In this document: positions 4,817 through 6,617 of the stretch, piece by piece
How the letters are laid out: each line of letters opens with the position of its first letter
Numbering within the stretch: the stretch's first letter is position 1
Source of the DNA: Synechococcaceae bacterium WB4_1_0192
GTDB taxonomy: Bacteria; Cyanobacteriota; Cyanobacteriia; PCC-6307; Cyanobiaceae
Direction: 5' to 3'
DNA: 6,617 nt
Assembly: GCA_009926195.1 (NCBI GenBank)
Contig: RFPK01000115.1
Location: 1-6,617 of the forward strand
Notes under the pieces: generated by a model
Seen by the model: only the letters and a program-made list of their open reading frames with translations
What the model was told of the DNA's origin: nothing
Databases searched by the model: none
Translations under genes and position numbers: made by a program

Positions 4817-5214
4817 GCCGCGGTACGCCGGGCCGCCACCTGGACGCGGTTGCCGCGGGCGCTCCAGCGCACGTCGTCGAAGCATTCGTGGATCAGGAAC
4901 AGGCCACGGCCGCTCAGGGCATCGATCTGCTCAGGCAGAGCCACGGCGCGATCCTCCGGGGCCACCCCACAGCCCTCGTCCTGCACCTGAAACACCACCC
5001 ACCTGGGCGTGAGGATGCGCCGAACCCGCAGGCACTTGGCCGGGTTGTTGCCATTGCCGTGACGGACGGCGTTGACCAGCACCTCCTGGAGCCCCAGCTG
5101 CAGGGAGCTCAACTGATCGGGGCAGGCAATCGGCTCCAGCAGCAACTCCAGCAACGGGGCCAGCTGCAGGGTGGAGGGCGTGATGAAGTCCGCCCAGCGC
5201 ACACGCCTCACCAT
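4813..5214 (-). CDS. RsbW-type anti-sigma factor / HATPase_c_2 domain protein
   Basis: Single-domain GHKL ATPase of the anti-sigma/serine kinase class, 133 residues, the normal length for RsbW/SpoIIAB-like proteins. These bind ATP and either hold a sigma factor or phosphorylate an STAS anti-anti-sigma partner in partner-switching regulation. Visible: N box QEVLVNAVRHGNG (43-55, with Glu44, Asn48, His52); G1 box DEGCGV (79-84); G2-like SGRGLFLI (101-108). The start at 5214 is supported by GAGGG 8 bases upstream (5223-5227). No membrane segment. It lies 57 bases downstream of gun4 on the same strand, so cotranscription is possible, though a possible promoter lies in the gap. No sigma factor, STAS protein or PP2C phosphatase gene is seen in the window, so its partner is unknown. 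Confidence 0.88.
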   Translation of the reverse strand: MVRRVRWADFITPSTLQLAPLLELLLEPIACPDQLSSLQLGLQEVLVNAVRHGNGNNPAKCLRVRRILTPRWVVFQVQDEGCGVAPEDRAVALPEQIDALSGRGLFLIHECFDDVRWSARGNRVQVAARRTAA

Positions 5215-5241
5215 CGGCCGATCCCTCGGGGCATGGCTCTG

Positions 5242-5262
5242 AAACTACCGCTGCAGCTGTAG
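5242..5262 (-). promoter_or_regulatory. Possible promoter with overlapping palindrome before the anti-sigma gene
   Basis: On the minus strand TAGTTT (5242-5247) fits TAnnnT and would start a transcript near 5235, about 20 bases before the start codon at 5214. An 18-base palindrome with one mismatched pair (CTACCGCTGCAGCTGTAG, 5245-5262) overlaps the -10 and covers the area just upstream, as a repressor operator would. It could also act as a hairpin after gun4. No -35 is convincing. Confidence 0.32.
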
Positions 5263-5271
5263 CGGCGCTGT

Positions 5272-5994
5272 CTAGGCCGACACCCGCTGCTGCAGGGCCG
5301 GATGGTTCAGCAACGCATCCATCAGCCGCACGCCGCGCAGCTGGTTCACCAGGGGCAGGTGCCCTTCCGGCGCCGTCAGCGACCAGGTGAAAGAACCGGG
5401 GTAGCGGGTCCAGACGCCGCCCTGCTTCCAACCCAGACGGGGCCAGAGCTGATCCCAGCGGCCAGCGAGGCTGCGCAGCAGCCGCAGCTGCACCGTGAAG
5501 CCGAAACGGCCCTGCGAATACACCAGCCAGAGCCGGTCAAGGCTCTCGAGGTCAACGGCCGGGAAGGCCGGCACCTCGGAGTAATACACGTAACCGCGGC
5601 GCACGGCATCGGCGCCGGCCAGCTGCCGCAGGATGGCGCTGGTGATGCGATCGGCCTCCTCGAACCGCTGCCTGGCCAGGGCCTGCTGCAGCGGCACGTA
5701 GTCGATGCCCTTGCCGCTGCTCACCGCCAGCCAGCCCTCGGGATAGCGGCGCTCGAAGGCCTGACTGAGGTCATCCGCCTCGGCCAGCAGCTCCTGGATC
5801 AAGGTGCCGGCCGCCCAGTCGTCGGCGGTGGCGTCAAGACGGTCGAGCTGATCAGCCACGATCGGCCGGAGCTCAACGCGGCGCTGCAGCACCTGGGTGA
5901 GCAGGCTGCGGCGCTGACGGCTGTTGGCGGCGATGAACCGATCCAGCAGCTCCTCGGGGCTGGCGGCAGCGGTGACGGAGGTTCCGGAAAGCAT
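5272..5994 (-). CDS. gun4: Gun4, porphyrin-binding activator of Mg-chelatase
   Basis: Gun4 binds protoporphyrin IX and Mg-protoporphyrin IX and stimulates Mg-chelatase through its ChlH subunit, at the branch toward chlorophyll. The 240-residue protein matches the cyanobacterial two-part layout: an N-terminal helical domain (about 12-82) and the Gun4 core (about 95-232). Core motifs: GKGIDYVPLQQAL (94-106), EEADRITSAILRQLAG (112-127), FPAVDLESLDRLWLVYSQGRFGFTVQ (144-169), GVWTRYPGSFTWSLTAPEGH (193-212), LPLVNQLRGVR (213-223). The FTW Trp (204) and the Arg in NQLRGVR lie in the region of the porphyrin pocket in the family. The length is close to Synechocystis Gun4 (about 233 residues). The start at 5994 gives the expected N terminus; no Shine-Dalgarno is seen. 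The gene is divergent from selU across 63 bases, in which no convincing promoter was found. It may lead a two-gene unit with the anti-sigma gene. Confidence 0.96.
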   Translation of the reverse strand: MLSGTSVTAAASPEELLDRFIAANSRQRRSLLTQVLQRRVELRPIVADQLDRLDATADDWAAGTLIQELLAEADDLSQAFERRYPEGWLAVSSGKGIDYVPLQQALARQRFEEADRITSAILRQLAGADAVRRGYVYYSEVPAFPAVDLESLDRLWLVYSQGRFGFTVQLRLLRSLAGRWDQLWPRLGWKQGGVWTRYPGSFTWSLTAPEGHLPLVNQLRGVRLMDALLNHPALQQRVSA

Positions 5995-6057
5995 GGGGGT
6001 GGGCTGACCAGTCGGCGAGCCAGCGTTGGCCCACTATGTCAGGCATTCCCAGCCGCC

Positions 6058-6617
6058 ATGGCCGAACCGATCGCGATCCACAGCTTCCTGAAGGCCGCCG
6101 GGCCGGTGGTGGATGTGCGCGCACCAGCCGAGTTCGCGCAGGGACACATCCCCGGCGCCCGCAACCTGCCGCTGTTCAGCGATGAGGAACGGGCAGCGGT
6201 GGGGACCACCTACAAGCAGCAGGGGCGCACCGCGGCGGTGCAACTGGGGCTGGAGCTGGTGGGGCCGAAGCTGGCGGCCCTGGGGCAATCGCTGAGCAGC
6301 TGGAGCAGCGAGGCGAACGGGCAGCCGCTGCGACTGCACTGCTGGCGGGGCGGCATGCGCTCCGGAAGCGTGGCCTGGCTGGCGGACAGCCTGGATCTGC
6401 CGGTGCTGCTGCTGGAGGGGGGCTACAAGGCCTACCGCCGCTGGGTGCTGGAGCAACTGCTGTTGCCCTGGCCGATCCATCTGCTGGGGGGCCGCACCGG
6501 GACGGGCAAGACCGATCTGCTGCTGGCCCTGGAGCGCCGCGGGGTGGCAGTGCTCGATCTGGAGGGGCTGGCCCATCACCGCGGCAGCAGTTTCGGCAAC
6601 CTCGGCCTGCCGCCCCA
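6058..6617 (+). CDS. selU: tRNA 2-selenouridine synthase (N-terminal part)
   Basis: SelU (MnmH) replaces the sulfur of 2-thiouridine at wobble position 34 of some tRNAs with selenium, using selenophosphate and a geranylated intermediate. The first 186 codons are present and the gene runs off the window. The N-terminal rhodanese-like domain spans about residues 8-133: VDVRAPAEFAQGHIPGARNLP (18-38) and the active-site loop HCWRGGMRSGS (94-104) with catalytic Cys95, corresponding to Cys97 of the E. coli enzyme. After GGYKAYRR (121-128) comes the P-loop domain, with Walker A GGRTGTGKT (144-152) and then DLEGLAHHRGSSFG (167-180), a strong family hallmark. The start at 6058 gives the usual short N terminus; there is no clear Shine-Dalgarno. 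Activity implies a selD gene elsewhere in the genome. No frameshift in the visible part. Confidence 0.96.
   Translation, partial: MAEPIAIHSFLKAAGPVVDVRAPAEFAQGHIPGARNLPLFSDEERAAVGTTYKQQGRTAAVQLGLELVGPKLAALGQSLSSWSSEANGQPLRLHCWRGGMRSGSVAWLADSLDLPVLLLEGGYKAYRRWVLEQLLLPWPIHLLGGRTGTGKTDLLLALERRGVAVLDLEGLAHHRGSSFGNLGLPP

Noticed and set aside
6032..6040. CACTATGTC before selU as a -10
   Set aside because: Only three matches to TATAAT and no -35 at a workable distance.

Overview
The window comes from a GC-rich unicellular cyanobacterium, most likely of the Cyanobium/Synechococcus (picocyanobacterial) type. Reasons: a phycobilisome core gene (apcF), a cyanobacterial type I glutamine synthetase, a close relative of the cyanobacterial Gun4 protein, several short proteins of picocyanobacterial style, high G+C throughout, and almost no space between genes. 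It looks like ordinary chromosome: no transposase, phage gene, CRISPR array, tRNA or rRNA was seen.

Layout, left to right. 1-140: 3' flank of apcF, with one weak hairpin. 141-671 (-): apcF. 672-886: divergent regulatory region holding a good NtcA-type promoter for glnA and an inverted repeat near a possible apcF promoter. 887-2305 (+): glnA. 2311-2550 (-): a 79-residue basic protein tail to tail with glnA. 2551-2745: a second divergent region with a consensus NtcA half-site pair, GTA-N8-TAC. 2746-3801 (+): a SAM-dependent methyltransferase with a long N-terminal extension. 3858-4181 (+): a 107-residue unknown protein. 4183-4455 (-): a 90-residue protein with one C-terminal membrane segment. 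4492-4800 (+): a 102-residue unknown protein. 4813-5214 (-): an RsbW-type anti-sigma/HATPase. 5272-5994 (-): gun4. 6058-6617 (+): the first 186 codons of selU/mnmH (tRNA 2-selenouridine synthase), cut by the window edge.

How the parts may work together. The left half reads as a nitrogen-control locus. glnA has a site and spacing typical of NtcA activation. The small gene facing glnA carries an NtcA consensus box placed as a repressor would be. Its protein has a short Arg/His/Gln motif resembling, as recalled, the glutamine synthetase inactivating factors IF7/IF17. If this holds, NtcA would switch on the enzyme and switch off its inhibitor from one locus. That is an inference and the main thing to check. 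The right half holds unrelated housekeeping genes (tetrapyrrole synthesis, a partner-switch regulator, tRNA modification). Most genes are single units in alternating orientation, with tail-to-tail gaps of 1, 5 and 12 bases and near-perfect palindromes in two of the promoter gaps.
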